This document shows, piece by piece, positions 49,063 through 57,500 of a stretch of 64,000 nucleotides of DNA. Numbering within the stretch: the first letter of the stretch is position 1; each line of letters begins with the position of its first letter. The DNA is taken from positions 3,224,001 to 3,288,000 of the forward strand of contig NZ_CP050153.1 of the NCBI RefSeq assembly GCF_011617465.1, written 5' to 3'. Below the pieces are notes generated by a model, which worked only from the letters and a program-made list of their open reading frames with translations, made no database searches and was not told the DNA's origin. The stretch comes from Brevibacterium pigmentatum. GTDB taxonomy: Bacteria > Actinomycetota > Actinomycetes > Actinomycetales > Brevibacteriaceae. The translations under genes and the position numbers were made by a program.

Positions 49063-50211
49063 CTATTCAACGGCCGGCCCGTCTTCCTCATCGGCGTTCA
49101 CGGCCAGCGGTGGAAGCCGTGACTGGGCTTCCTCACGTGTCAGCCCTGCGGCCTGCAGCAGGTCGACGGCGACAGTCCGCAGGAGCAGGACCATCGACTC
49201 GTCGTGGATGTCCCAATCGGGCTTCGCTCGCGGATCCAGAGCCCCCGCCGCCTCGGACAGGGCCGCCTCGGCGAGGGAACGGTCGGTGCCGCGGCGCAGA
49301 GCGATCTCGAGCTTCTTCGCACCGTCGGCCAAGGATCCGACGTAGTCGGCGATGACGGGTTTGGCGACGCCGAGCTCGGTGATGCCGACGACGCGGCGGG
49401 CGATGACTCGCATGGTCCGCATCGCGCGGTCGGAGAAGGTGTGGGCACGTGACAGGCGCGTGACTTCGGCCGCATGCCGGCGGGCACGTGCGTTGATCTT
49501 CGCGGCTTCGCGGGAGATCCGCAGGGATGAGCCCCAGGAGTCGATGATGTCCTGGGTTTCGCGAGCGCGCTCGAGGGCTCGGCCGGCCATCGTCACATCG
49601 GCTTCACGCAGGGCTCGTTTCATCATCCTGAGGACGGCGTCGACCTCCTCGAGCATGTCTGCTGCCAGGCGCCGCGGGACCTTGCGAGCGTCGCGCGGGA
49701 TGAGCAGGGCCAGCAGAATCGCGCAGACGGATCCGGTGAGAGCATCGAGGGTGCGCGGGAACGGCATGGTGGTGGCGGTGGCAGGGACAACGACGACGTA
49801 GACGGATTGGACGGCGATCTGGGTGATGAAGATGCCGCCGGAGTTGAGGATCGTGCCGATCGTCAGGCCGATGATCAGGGTCAGGGCGAGCTGCCAGGTG
49901 CCGGAGCCGTATAAATTGACGAGTATCTCGCCCACGAGCACCCCGAACGTCGCTCCGATGCCGATCTCGAGAGCGCGGCGCAGGCGACGGTCGACGACAG
50001 GGCCGATGCCGACGGCGGAGGCGACCGCGGCGAGGAACGGATACGGGTGGCCGAGCACGTAGACGCAGAAGGCGTAGGCTGCGGTCGCGGCGATGGGGAT
50101 CTGGATCAGCTGACCGGAGTTCACCCACACCCGCTTGAGTCCTAAGCGCAGGCGGTGGGCGACGACGTTGAACCCTCGCCGAGGCAGTTCGCTGACCCGT
50201 TTGTCCGCCAT
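49063..50211 (-). CDS. FUSC-family (aromatic acid exporter-like) membrane protein
   Basis: 382 residues. The N-terminal half has about six hydrophobic helices (IPIAATAAYAFCVYVLGHPYPFLAAV, then SVYVVVVPATATTMPFPRTLDALTGSVCAI) and the C-terminal half is a long helical cytoplasmic domain, the plan of FUSC/ArAE exporters related to YccS and AaeB. The conserved FPRTLDALTGS motif marks the end of the membrane domain. AGGGGA lies before the ATG at 50211, which is preferred over an upstream ATG. Substrates are likely weak organic acids. Confidence 0.84.
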   Translation of the reverse strand: MADKRVSELPRRGFNVVAHRLRLGLKRVWVNSGQLIQIPIAATAAYAFCVYVLGHPYPFLAAVASAVGIGPVVDRRLRRALEIGIGATFGVLVGEILVNLYGSGTWQLALTLIIGLTIGTILNSGGIFITQIAVQSVYVVVVPATATTMPFPRTLDALTGSVCAILLALLIPRDARKVPRRLAADMLEEVDAVLRMMKRALREADVTMAGRALERARETQDIIDSWGSSLRISREAAKINARARRHAAEVTRLSRAHTFSDRAMRTMRVIARRVVGITELGVAKPVIADYVGSLADGAKKLEIALRRGTDRSLAEAALSEAAGALDPRAKPDWDIHDESMVLLLRTVAVDLLQAAGLTREEAQSRLPPLAVNADEEDGPAVE

Positions 50212-50296
50212 CAGTCCCCTCTGCCGTTCGCTGGTGCTGTACTCAGAATACCGGAAATGTGGCATGCTAAAGTCTGTCCGCCGAGGAGGCTATTGA

Positions 50297-53200
50297 ATGA
50301 CAACGAATCTCACCCGAAGCGAAGCGCAGAGTCGAACACAGCTGCTCGAGGTCGATTCCTACTCAGTCCACATCGACGTCAGCAACGCCGAAACCGATGC
50401 CGACACGTACCTGTCTCGCACAGTCGTCGACTTCTCCGCCCGCTTCGTCGATTCGACATTCATCGACCTGATCGCCGACTCCGTGTCCTCTGTTCTGATC
50501 AATGGCGAGAGCCTCTCCCCCGCCGCGGCGTTCGACGGTGCGCGGGTCACGTTCCCCGTCCGCGCCGGCCGCAATTCGCTGACGATCGAGGCGCAGGCGC
50601 GCTATTCCACCTCGGGCGAGGGACTGCACCGATTCACGGATCCGGCCGACGGCAAGACCTACCTCTATACGCAGTACGAACCCACCGACGCCAGACGCGT
50701 GTTCGCGAATTTCGACCAGCCCGATCTCAAAGCCGAGTTCATCTTCACGGTCACCGCTCCCGCGCATTTCCAGGTCCTGTCGAACCGCACCGAGGCGAGG
50801 ACGGAACCGGCCGATGGCTCGGCGGGCGCCGCCTCGGCGAACGGGTCCGACTTCGCGACGTCGGCGGGGTCCGAATCAGCCGGCGCGGTGACACACTATT
50901 TCGAACCGACGCTCAAGCAGTCGAGCTACATCACCTGCATCACGGCGGGCCCCTATGAGGGGGCGACGGATGAGTGGACGGACCCGCGCACCGGGCAGAC
51001 CGTGCAGCTGGGTGCGTGGACGCGGGCGAGCCTCGTCGATCACCTCGACGCGGACGATATCTTCGGCGTCACGAAGGCCGGTCTCGAATTCTTCACCTCC
51101 GAATTCGACTACCCCTACCCGTGGGGCAAGTACGATCAGATCTTCGTTCCCGAGTACAACCTCGGTGCGATGGAGAATCCTGGTCTGGTCACGTTCACGG
51201 ACAATCTGATCTTCCGCGACAAGGTCACGGACGCGAACTACGAGTCACGCGCCAATGTCATCCTGCACGAGATGGCGCATATGTGGTTCGGCGATCTCGT
51301 CACGATGAAGTGGTGGGATGACCTGTGGCTCAAGGAGTCCTTCGCCGATTTCATGGGCGGACTCGCGCTGGCCGAGGCGACGCGGTTCACCGACGGCTGG
51401 GTGACCTTCGCGCTGCGCCGCAAGGCGTGGGCGTACACCCAGGATCTGTATCCGACGACGCATCCGATCGTCGCCGACATCCCCGATGTCGAGGCCGCGA
51501 AGCTCAACTTCGACGGCATCACCTACGCCAAGGGCGCGTCCGTGCTCAAGCAGCTCGTCGCGTTCGTCGGCCGGGAGGCGTTCTTCGCCGGGTCGAGGCT
51601 GTACTTCAGACGGTTCGAGTACGGGAACACCGAGCTCGCGGATTTCCTCGAATGCCTCGCCGAGGCGGCTCCCGACCGGGACATCGCGAACTGGGCGGCC
51701 GCGTGGCTGGGGACGTCCGGGGTCTCCGAACTGTCTCTGCAGCTGACCACGTCGGATGGTTCGTCTTCATCTGCAGATGGTTCGGCCGGGTCCTCGACTG
51801 GGTCTTCGTCGGCTGCCGCCGTCGCTGCGCAGAGCGGGGGCCGCGGGAGGCTCGTGACGTCGAGTTCGGGTACGCGGCTGCGCAGCCCGGATGCGGTCGA
51901 CGACAGCATCGACGGTGCGACCGGAGCCGCTCACGAGGCCGGGTCCGGTGCGAGCGGCAGAGCTGAGCCGCCGCGGCGCCGGTCCGGGTCGGAGAAGATC
52001 ACGGGGGCCACCATCACTCAGGCCGATTCGGCCGAGGGCTCGGCTCTGCTGCGTCCGCACACGATCGAGATCGCGACACTCGGACGGCCGGGGCGGGCGA
52101 TCGTCCCCCTCGATTCCTTCCGCTTCGAGTTCTCGAGCGAGTCGGCCGATGTGGAGCAGCTCATCGGTCGCAGTGCCGGCGTGATCACTCTGCTCAACTT
52201 CAATGATCTGGACTATGCGCGGGTGCGCTTGGATCCGGAGTCGGTGGAGGCGGCGGTCACCTCGGCGTCGCGGATTGCGGACCCGTTGTCGCGGGCTCTG
52301 GTGTGGTCGGCGTTGGACAATGCCGTCCGCGATGGGCTCATGCCGGTGCAGAAGTACCTCACGGCTTATGCCCGCAGTCTGGGCAAGGAGAGTCACGCCG
52401 GGATCATGGCGGGACTCAGTCAGACCTCTCTGACTTGCATCGACCAGTGGGTGGCGGATCGGAACTTCGATGCCGCGATCATGGGCCTGCTGGGAGCAGC
52501 GCTGGATGCGTTGGCTGCGGCGAAAGCCGGGTCGGATGCGCAGCTGCATCTGGCCAATCTGGTGTTGGCGCTGACGTCGCGGACGGCGCGATGCGCGGCC
52601 GGCAGCTCGGCCGTGGCCATGGGGCGTGGATTCGCCAGTCAGATCCTAGCAGTGCCGGTCGGCGAGGAGATCGACCGGATGTACGCCGGTGCTCCGGGTC
52701 AGTCGGGGCAGGTTGCTTCTGCGGGACAGTCTGATTCCGTGGGGCATTCGGCGGAGGCTTCCGGCGGTTCCGGTGCAGGTCGCGGTGCCGACCATTCGAC
52801 TGCGACACTGCCGTTCCGCGGTCTCATCAATGATCATGCGCTGAGGTGGAATGCGCTGACTGCGCTCGTGTGCCTCGGATGGGCGGATCAGACCGATATC
52901 GCGCGGGAGAATCATTCGGATCCCAGCTCTTCGGGTCGGCTTCACGCCGAGACTGCCAGTGCCGCCCTGCCCCTGCCGATCGTCAAGATCCGCGCATGGG
53001 AGGCGATCCGCGAGGCGGGTGCGCTGAGCAACGATGTGCTGTCGGCGATCATCTCCGGGTTCATCGCACCGAGTGCGATGCCGCTCATCGAGGAGTATGT
53101 CGATGAGTACTTCGACGGTCTGCTCGGTTTCTGGATGGACAATTCGATTGAGATCGCACGCCGTCTGGTGCTCGGCCTCTACCCTCGGTGGTCCGTCGAC

Positions 53201-53344
53201 GAGGAGGCTGTGGTCGAGAAGACCGACGCTTGGCTGGCTGCCAACGTCGATGCGCCTGCGGCCCTGCGCCGGTTGGTCATCGAACGTCGCGATGATCTGG
53301 CCCGCGCCATCTTCCTGAAATCGACTCAGAGCTCGCGGCACTGA
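50297..53344 (+). CDS. pepN: aminopeptidase N (M1 family) with low-complexity insertions
   Basis: 1015 residues, cytoplasmic zinc aminopeptidase that removes N-terminal residues from peptides. The exopeptidase motif is GAMENPG (290-296), the Zn site HEMAHMWFGDLVTMKWWDDLWLKESFADF with His324, Glu325, His328 and Glu347. The family is normally about 850 residues; the excess lies in Ser/Gly/Ala-rich loops at about 164-200, about 485-570 (also Arg-rich), about 790-820 and about 865-885. The catalytic core is uninterrupted. Divergent from the FUSC gene. Confidence 0.94.
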   Translation: MTTNLTRSEAQSRTQLLEVDSYSVHIDVSNAETDADTYLSRTVVDFSARFVDSTFIDLIADSVSSVLINGESLSPAAAFDGARVTFPVRAGRNSLTIEAQARYSTSGEGLHRFTDPADGKTYLYTQYEPTDARRVFANFDQPDLKAEFIFTVTAPAHFQVLSNRTEARTEPADGSAGAASANGSDFATSAGSESAGAVTHYFEPTLKQSSYITCITAGPYEGATDEWTDPRTGQTVQLGAWTRASLVDHLDADDIFGVTKAGLEFFTSEFDYPYPWGKYDQIFVPEYNLGAMENPGLVTFTDNLIFRDKVTDANYESRANVILHEMAHMWFGDLVTMKWWDDLWLKESFADFMGGLALAEATRFTDGWVTFALRRKAWAYTQDLYPTTHPIVADIPDVEAAKLNFDGITYAKGASVLKQLVAFVGREAFFAGSRLYFRRFEYGNTELADFLECLAEAAPDRDIANWAAAWLGTSGVSELSLQLTTSDGSSSSADGSAGSSTGSSSAAAVAAQSGGRGRLVTSSSGTRLRSPDAVDDSIDGATGAAHEAGSGASGRAEPPRRRSGSEKITGATITQADSAEGSALLRPHTIEIATLGRPGRAIVPLDSFRFEFSSESADVEQLIGRSAGVITLLNFNDLDYARVRLDPESVEAAVTSASRIADPLSRALVWSALDNAVRDGLMPVQKYLTAYARSLGKESHAGIMAGLSQTSLTCIDQWVADRNFDAAIMGLLGAALDALAAAKAGSDAQLHLANLVLALTSRTARCAAGSSAVAMGRGFASQILAVPVGEEIDRMYAGAPGQSGQVASAGQSDSVGHSAEASGGSGAGRGADHSTATLPFRGLINDHALRWNALTALVCLGWADQTDIARENHSDPSSSGRLHAETASAALPLPIVKIRAWEAIREAGALSNDVLSAIISGFIAPSAMPLIEEYVDEYFDGLLGFWMDNSIEIARRLVLGLYPRWSVDEEAVVEKTDAWLAANVDAPAALRRLVIERRDDLARAIFLKSTQSSRH

Positions 53345-53391
53345 TCGACTATCGCCTTGGCTGGCGCGCCTCGGCGATAACATTCTGAAAC

Positions 53392-53432
53392 CACTGATGG
53401 CCGGGCCCTCATCGGGGCACCGGCCATCAGTG
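53392..53432. terminator. hairpin between pepN and the NlpC/P60 pseudogene
   Basis: A 13-bp perfect stem CACTGATGGCCGG with complement and a 15-base loop. It is placed to stop both convergent transcripts; there is no T-run. Confidence 0.6.
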
Positions 53433-53536
53433 TGTCGGCTGGTCGCTGTTTCGATCTGGTCGGACTGGTCAGGTGCCCGACTCGGTCAGAATCAATCCAG
53501 AATCGGGACGTTCCGACTCAGCCCAGTCAGCACAGG

Positions 53537-54624
53537 TCAGAGGATCCGGCGGGCTCCGGAGAATTCGTTTCCTGTGTCCCACTTCTTCCAGTCGGTGACG
53601 TAGACGTCCTTCGACGCGTTCGGCGAGTGGATCATCTTGCCGTCGCCGACGTACATGCCGAGACGTGGTGGACAGTTCCCGAGCTGGTTGAGAAGAACAG
53701 CAGGTCACCGGGCTTGAGGTTCGACGAGGAGACTGCCTTGGCCTTCGCCTGTTCGCCCGAGTCACGGGGCAGGTCGATGCCGTGGGCTTTGAAGATCGAG
53801 TAGGTGAATCCGGAGCAGTCGAATCCGTAGGCAGAGACTCCGGCCCACAGGTAGCGCAGGCCTTCGAACTGCTTCGCGGTCTTCACGAGGTCTTTGCCGC
53901 TGGGCTTCTCGGGTTTGTCGCCGACATCGTAGACATCCACATCTTCGATGCCGATCCAGGCGGCTCCGCCACCGGGGAGTGCCACACGGACATCGTCGAC
54001 GTCCTGCGCGATGAGGGGCAGGTCGACGTTGAAGCTCACATCGGCACCGGTGTCCTTGGTGAATTCGATGCCTTCGAGTTCGCTCTTGGGCTTCGTGACC
54101 ACGGCGCGGGGCTGGTCTTCGCGGAGCTTTCCGAAGCGGTCGTTCTCAACAAGCTGCTTCTTGGGCAGCCAGCCCGGGTAGCCCTTTTCGTCCTTCGGGG
54201 TCTTCTGGTCGGTCACGGCGACCTTGGCCCAGCTGCCCTTGATGTCGAGGACGGAGACTTCCGAACCGTAGGTTGCCTGGGTCTCGGCCTTGCCGGTGAG
54301 TCCGCGGCGCACATCGGTGGGCTCGAGGTTCTCGTTCCACTTCTCGAGGTCGACGGGGTGCTGGAGCGCAGGCTTATCGACCTTGCGCGGTGCCTTCGGG
54401 TCAGTCCACAGCGTCGCTACCGTGACATCGACGTAGGCGGTCTCGCCCTTTTCGATCTTGCCGTCGGTGATTCGTTCGAGTTCTTGGCCGGGAACGACAT
54501 CAGCTGAGATGCCGGACGTTTTTGCGGCGTCGGTCGAGGACAGATTGCTCGACAGTGCAGGAGCACCGGCGCCGAAAACCAGTCCGACCCCAAGTGCTGC
54601 CGAAACAGCAATTTTGGTACGCAT
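53537..54624 (-). pseudogene. secreted NlpC/P60 peptidoglycan hydrolase, frameshifted near its end
   Basis: The intact part encodes 330 residues: a Sec signal peptide (MRTKIAVSAALGVGLVFGAGAPALS), two SH3-like segments and the NlpC/P60 catalytic domain with the Cys in YGFDCSGFTYSIF and the His in GTVHHV. Directly after that His (minus strand, about 53657-53661) the frame shifts and ends in a premature stop. In another frame the sequence continues as MYVGDGKMIHSPN, VYVTDWKKW and FSGARRIL, the expected family ending. GTCTCGGCATG against an expected GTCGGCATG suggests a two-base TC duplication, or a sequencing error. Without the last 40 residues the barrel would be incomplete. Confidence 0.85.
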
Positions 54625-54948
54625 TATTTCTCTTTCGGTCTGCGGGCCGCAGGCCCGCGCGGGGGAAGTCTCCGAAGGTGCGCGAGCGCATTCGGCGTAC
54701 AGTTTTCGATTCCTACCCGGCCCTTCCGAATGGAGTGACCACGCTGGAAACGAGGTTCTGCACGGTGTCGATTCTACTGGCTGTCACTCGACTGTCAGCA
54801 TTCATGACACTGTGACAGGGTAACGCGGATTGGTCGTGGATTGAAGCCCACTTGCTCGAATCGATGCTGAGCTGAGACTTCGATTCGGTGCCGACAGCCG
54901 TCCTCAAAGGTTGGCCGGAACCGATAAGAACCGAAATTCCACCCTGTG
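54625..54948. other. leader region of the NlpC/P60 gene
   Basis: A 324-bp gene-free gap. On the minus strand a GCGGGCC-TGC-GGCCCGC hairpin (54642-54658) precedes the start by about 18 bases, where it could affect translation. Short direct repeats of CTGTCA-type words occur around 54780-54830. I looked for a c-di-AMP riboswitch because these often precede NlpC/P60 genes in actinobacteria, but could not match its conserved core. Confidence 0.45.
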
Positions 54949-56079
54949 TCAGACGTCGGCCCCTGCGCCGGTCGCGCCGGAAGCAGCGGTGGCGGAAGCA
55001 GCGGTAGCGCCGAGGAACTCGGCGGCAAGCAGCTCGATCGTCTGGATCCGGCCCGGGTCTTTTCGTACGTCTTCACCTTCCATGGCGCCGGCAATCGGCT
55101 GGATCATGATCTCGTCGACGTCGAACCTCTCTGCCAGCTCTTCGAGCTGCGCGGCAGCGGATTTCGGGTCACCGATGATCCAATTGCTGGTGAGCTCTTC
55201 ACCGACCATACGCTCTTGGTCGGTCATCACCGATCGGACGTCGTCGCCGGCCAAGCGCAGCTTCTCCATCGGCCCACCGGTGCGCATTCGGGACATCTGC
55301 AGCATGAAGGGCTCCGAGCGCAGCTGTGCCTCTTCCTCGGTGGGTGCCACGACAAGGTTGGCCGTGACGAACGTCTTGGGTTCGTCTCCATAGGCACCCG
55401 GAGTGAAGTTGTCTCGGTAGATCTTCATCCCGGTAGTGGCACCGGATGCGAAGTGGTTGGCAAAGACATAGGGCATGCCGAGTTCAGCCGCCAGCCGCGC
55501 AGAGTATCCGGATGAGCCGAGCAGCCAAGGCAACGGCTGCGTTCCCGGAGCCGCCGCGGGCGTCGCTTTGAGCACGTGCTCGCGCCCACCATGGAGCGGA
55601 ACCCGCAGACCTTCGGGCTGCATGAGGCTGAGAGTGTCGATCACGTGTTGAGGGAACTGTTCGACAGGATCGATTGCGCGTCCTTCGCGGTCGACCATGC
55701 GCCCCTCACCGAGGTGGCCCCGCATTGCCGCCGAGGTGATCGGATCCGTCCCCGGCGCGCGCCCGATTCCCAGATCGATGCGGTCGCCGTAGACCGCAGA
55801 CAGGAGGGCGAAGAGTTCGGCGACGGCCAGCGGGGCGTGGTTGGGAAGCATGACGCCCCCGGAACCGAGGCGGATCTGCTGAGTTCCCTGACCGAGGTGC
55901 ATGAGCTCCGGCCCTGGCATCGTCGATGCGATCGAGGGCATATTGTGGTGCTCGGCCACCCAGTAGCGGGTGAATTCGAGCTTGTCAGCCGTGTCGATGA
56001 TCTGCTTCGAGGCGGCGAAGGAGTCTGCTGTTGTCTGCCCTGTGCGCACAGGGACCAGGTCAAGGATCGAAAGCTTCAT
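54949..56079 (-). CDS. LLM-class flavin-dependent oxidoreductase (MsnO8 type)
   Basis: 376-residue TIM-barrel flavoenzyme of the luciferase-like monooxygenase superfamily. MKLSILDLVPVRTG, the YWVAEHHNMPSIAST segment, GSGGVMLPNHAPLAVAE and RIDLGIGRAPGTD are the usual landmarks of the MsnO8 subgroup. Flavin is expected to be FMNH2 or F420H2. The C-terminus is Ala/Gly-rich. The ATG at 56079 fits the family N-terminus. Only 33 bp upstream lies the end of an IS3-family element, so the native promoter was probably displaced. Confidence 0.87.
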   Translation of the reverse strand: MKLSILDLVPVRTGQTTADSFAASKQIIDTADKLEFTRYWVAEHHNMPSIASTMPGPELMHLGQGTQQIRLGSGGVMLPNHAPLAVAELFALLSAVYGDRIDLGIGRAPGTDPITSAAMRGHLGEGRMVDREGRAIDPVEQFPQHVIDTLSLMQPEGLRVPLHGGREHVLKATPAAAPGTQPLPWLLGSSGYSARLAAELGMPYVFANHFASGATTGMKIYRDNFTPGAYGDEPKTFVTANLVVAPTEEEAQLRSEPFMLQMSRMRTGGPMEKLRLAGDDVRSVMTDQERMVGEELTSNWIIGDPKSAAAQLEELAERFDVDEIMIQPIAGAMEGEDVRKDPGRIQTIELLAAEFLGATAASATAASGATGAGADV

Positions 56080-56146
56080 ACCGAGGCAACAGCGTGCGCA
56101 AACGGAACATTCGGGACTGGTGCAGAGAGAGGTGACAATCGGGGTG

Positions 56147-57048
56147 TCACGCTGCGACTGCAGGTGACTCAATAATTGTTTCGTACTCAACAGGTGTCAA
56201 ACGACCCAACCGAGCTTGCCGCCGACGTCGGTGATACGTCCGCTCAATCCACGTCACGATCGCGAGCCTCAACTGCTCTCGGCTCGCCCACCGGCGACGG
56301 TCGAGGACATTCCTCTGCAACAGAGCGAAGAAGCTCTCCATAGCCGCATTATCGCCAGCCGCGCCGACGCGGCCCATTGACCCGACGATGCCGTGGCGGG
56401 CCAATGCGCGGGTGAATTTCTTCGACCGGAATTGGCTGCCGCGATCGCTATGGACCACGCATCCGGCCACGTCACCACCGCGACGGGCCACAGCCATCTC
56501 GAGGGCATCAACGGCCAAGCGCGCCTTCATTCGGGCCCCGATGGAGTAGCCGACGATCCGCGAGGAGTAGATATCCTTGATCGCGCACATGTACAGCTTG
56601 CCCTCATCGGTGCGATGCTCAGTGATATCGGTTAGCCACAGCTGATTCGGTCCATCGGCCCGGAACTCGTGGCGGGTGCGCCCATCGGCGTCGGTAACGA
56701 CACACAAGTCGTCGTGAACAGGTGGGCCGGGCTTCTTCCCATTCTTGGCCCGGGCCTTGCCGAAGACCGAGAACCAGGCGTTATCCGAGCACAGCCGCCA
56801 TGCGGTGCGTACCGCCATGGGCTCGCCGGCGATCTCAGCTTCGTCGGCAAGATACCGGTACCCGAACTCGGGGTCGTCTCGGTGGGCGTCGAAGAGGGCG
56901 TTGGCCCGATACGCCTCATTCACCTCGGCTTCGGGGACAGGGGCCGCCAGCCATCGGTAGTAGGGCTGGCGGGAGAGCTTGAGAACCCGGCACGACACCG
57001 CCACGGGGATCCCGTCGCGGCGAGCTCTCTCACGAGCGGGTAGAGCCT
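56147..57048 (-). pseudogene. IS3-family transposase OrfB, one-base deletion
   Basis: Integrase-type DDE protein: LTDITEH gives the first Asp, VHSDRGSQF the second, and AAMESFFALLQRN the Glu. The N-terminus, after a -1 slip on AAAA at 57048-57051 from orfA, reads KRLYPLVRELAA. Between about 57008 and 57019 one base is missing, so the frame then passes to GIPVAVSCRVLKLSRQPYYRWL in another register. The usual family text is RELAADGIPVAVTCRVLKLSRQPYYRWL, split by ends. The fused transposase can therefore not be made without a second slip. Confidence 0.85.
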
Positions 57049-57338
57049 TTTGACGGCAGATTCGCCTGCGACAGGTAGGCGGCAGCCCTGCGCAGGACCT
57101 CGTTCTCCTGTTCGAGCAGACGGGTTCGACGTCGCAGCTCGCGCAGCTCGGCGGACTCGTCCGTGGTGTTTCCGGGCTTGTTGCCGGCATCGATGTCTGC
57201 TTGGCGGAGCCATTTCGCGATGGTGCCTTCGTGGACGCCGAAGTCCTTGGCGATCTGGGCGATCGTGGTCTTCTCGTCGCGGTTCAAGGCGACGCGGACG
57301 ACGTCGTCGCGGAACTCTTTCGGATAGGGCTGTGGCAT
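57030..57338 (-). CDS. IS3-family transposase OrfA
   Basis: 102 residues with an N-terminal helix-turn-helix (PKEFRDDVVRVALNRDEKTTIAQIAKDFGVHEGTIAKWLRQADI, by ends) that binds the terminal repeats and a C-terminal leucine zipper-like helix (ESAELRELRRRTRLLEQENEVLRRAAAYL). It normally regulates transposition and contributes the DNA-binding part of the OrfAB fusion through -1 frameshifting at the AAAAG near its end. The ATG at 57338 starts the usual MPQPYPKEF sequence. Confidence 0.92.
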   Translation of the reverse strand: MPQPYPKEFRDDVVRVALNRDEKTTIAQIAKDFGVHEGTIAKWLRQADIDAGNKPGNTTDESAELRELRRRTRLLEQENEVLRRAAAYLSQANLPSKGSTRS

Positions 57339-57500
57339 GGTGTCAATCCTTCCAGGCTTGCCTGTGAACAAGCCAGATCAGATGTCCCCAAACCCTGCAT
57401 CAGTCCCTTCCGTACTGCTCGTGTGAGGCACACTGTCCGTCGCAATGAAGCTCAGCTGCGGCGGCCGCCGGTCGGCTGGCCGCCCACAGGCCGCAGGCGA

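Larger units (their letters stand above)
56113..57407 (-). mobile_element. IS3-family insertion sequence with 3-bp target duplication
   Basis: 1295 bp bounded by imperfect 25-base inverted repeats that begin GGGACTG at each end (56113-56137 and 57383-57407; consensus GGGACTGrTGCAGrG, about 19 of 25 identical). TTC flanks both ends (56110-56112 and 57408-57410), a 3-bp target-site duplication as made by many IS3 elements. Inside are orfA and orfB in overlapping frames with a slippery AAAA motif. One base is missing in orfB, so the present copy is probably not self-mobile. Confidence 0.93.

Noticed and set aside
53640-53680. Programmed ribosomal frameshift in the NlpC/P60 gene
   Set aside because: There is no slippery heptamer, no following structure and the family does not use frameshifting. 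A TC duplication or sequence error is simpler.
54625-54948. c-di-AMP (ydaO-type) riboswitch upstream of the NlpC/P60 gene
   Set aside because: The location is typical for actinobacteria, but I could not find the conserved core or the usual paired stems, only a local hairpin.
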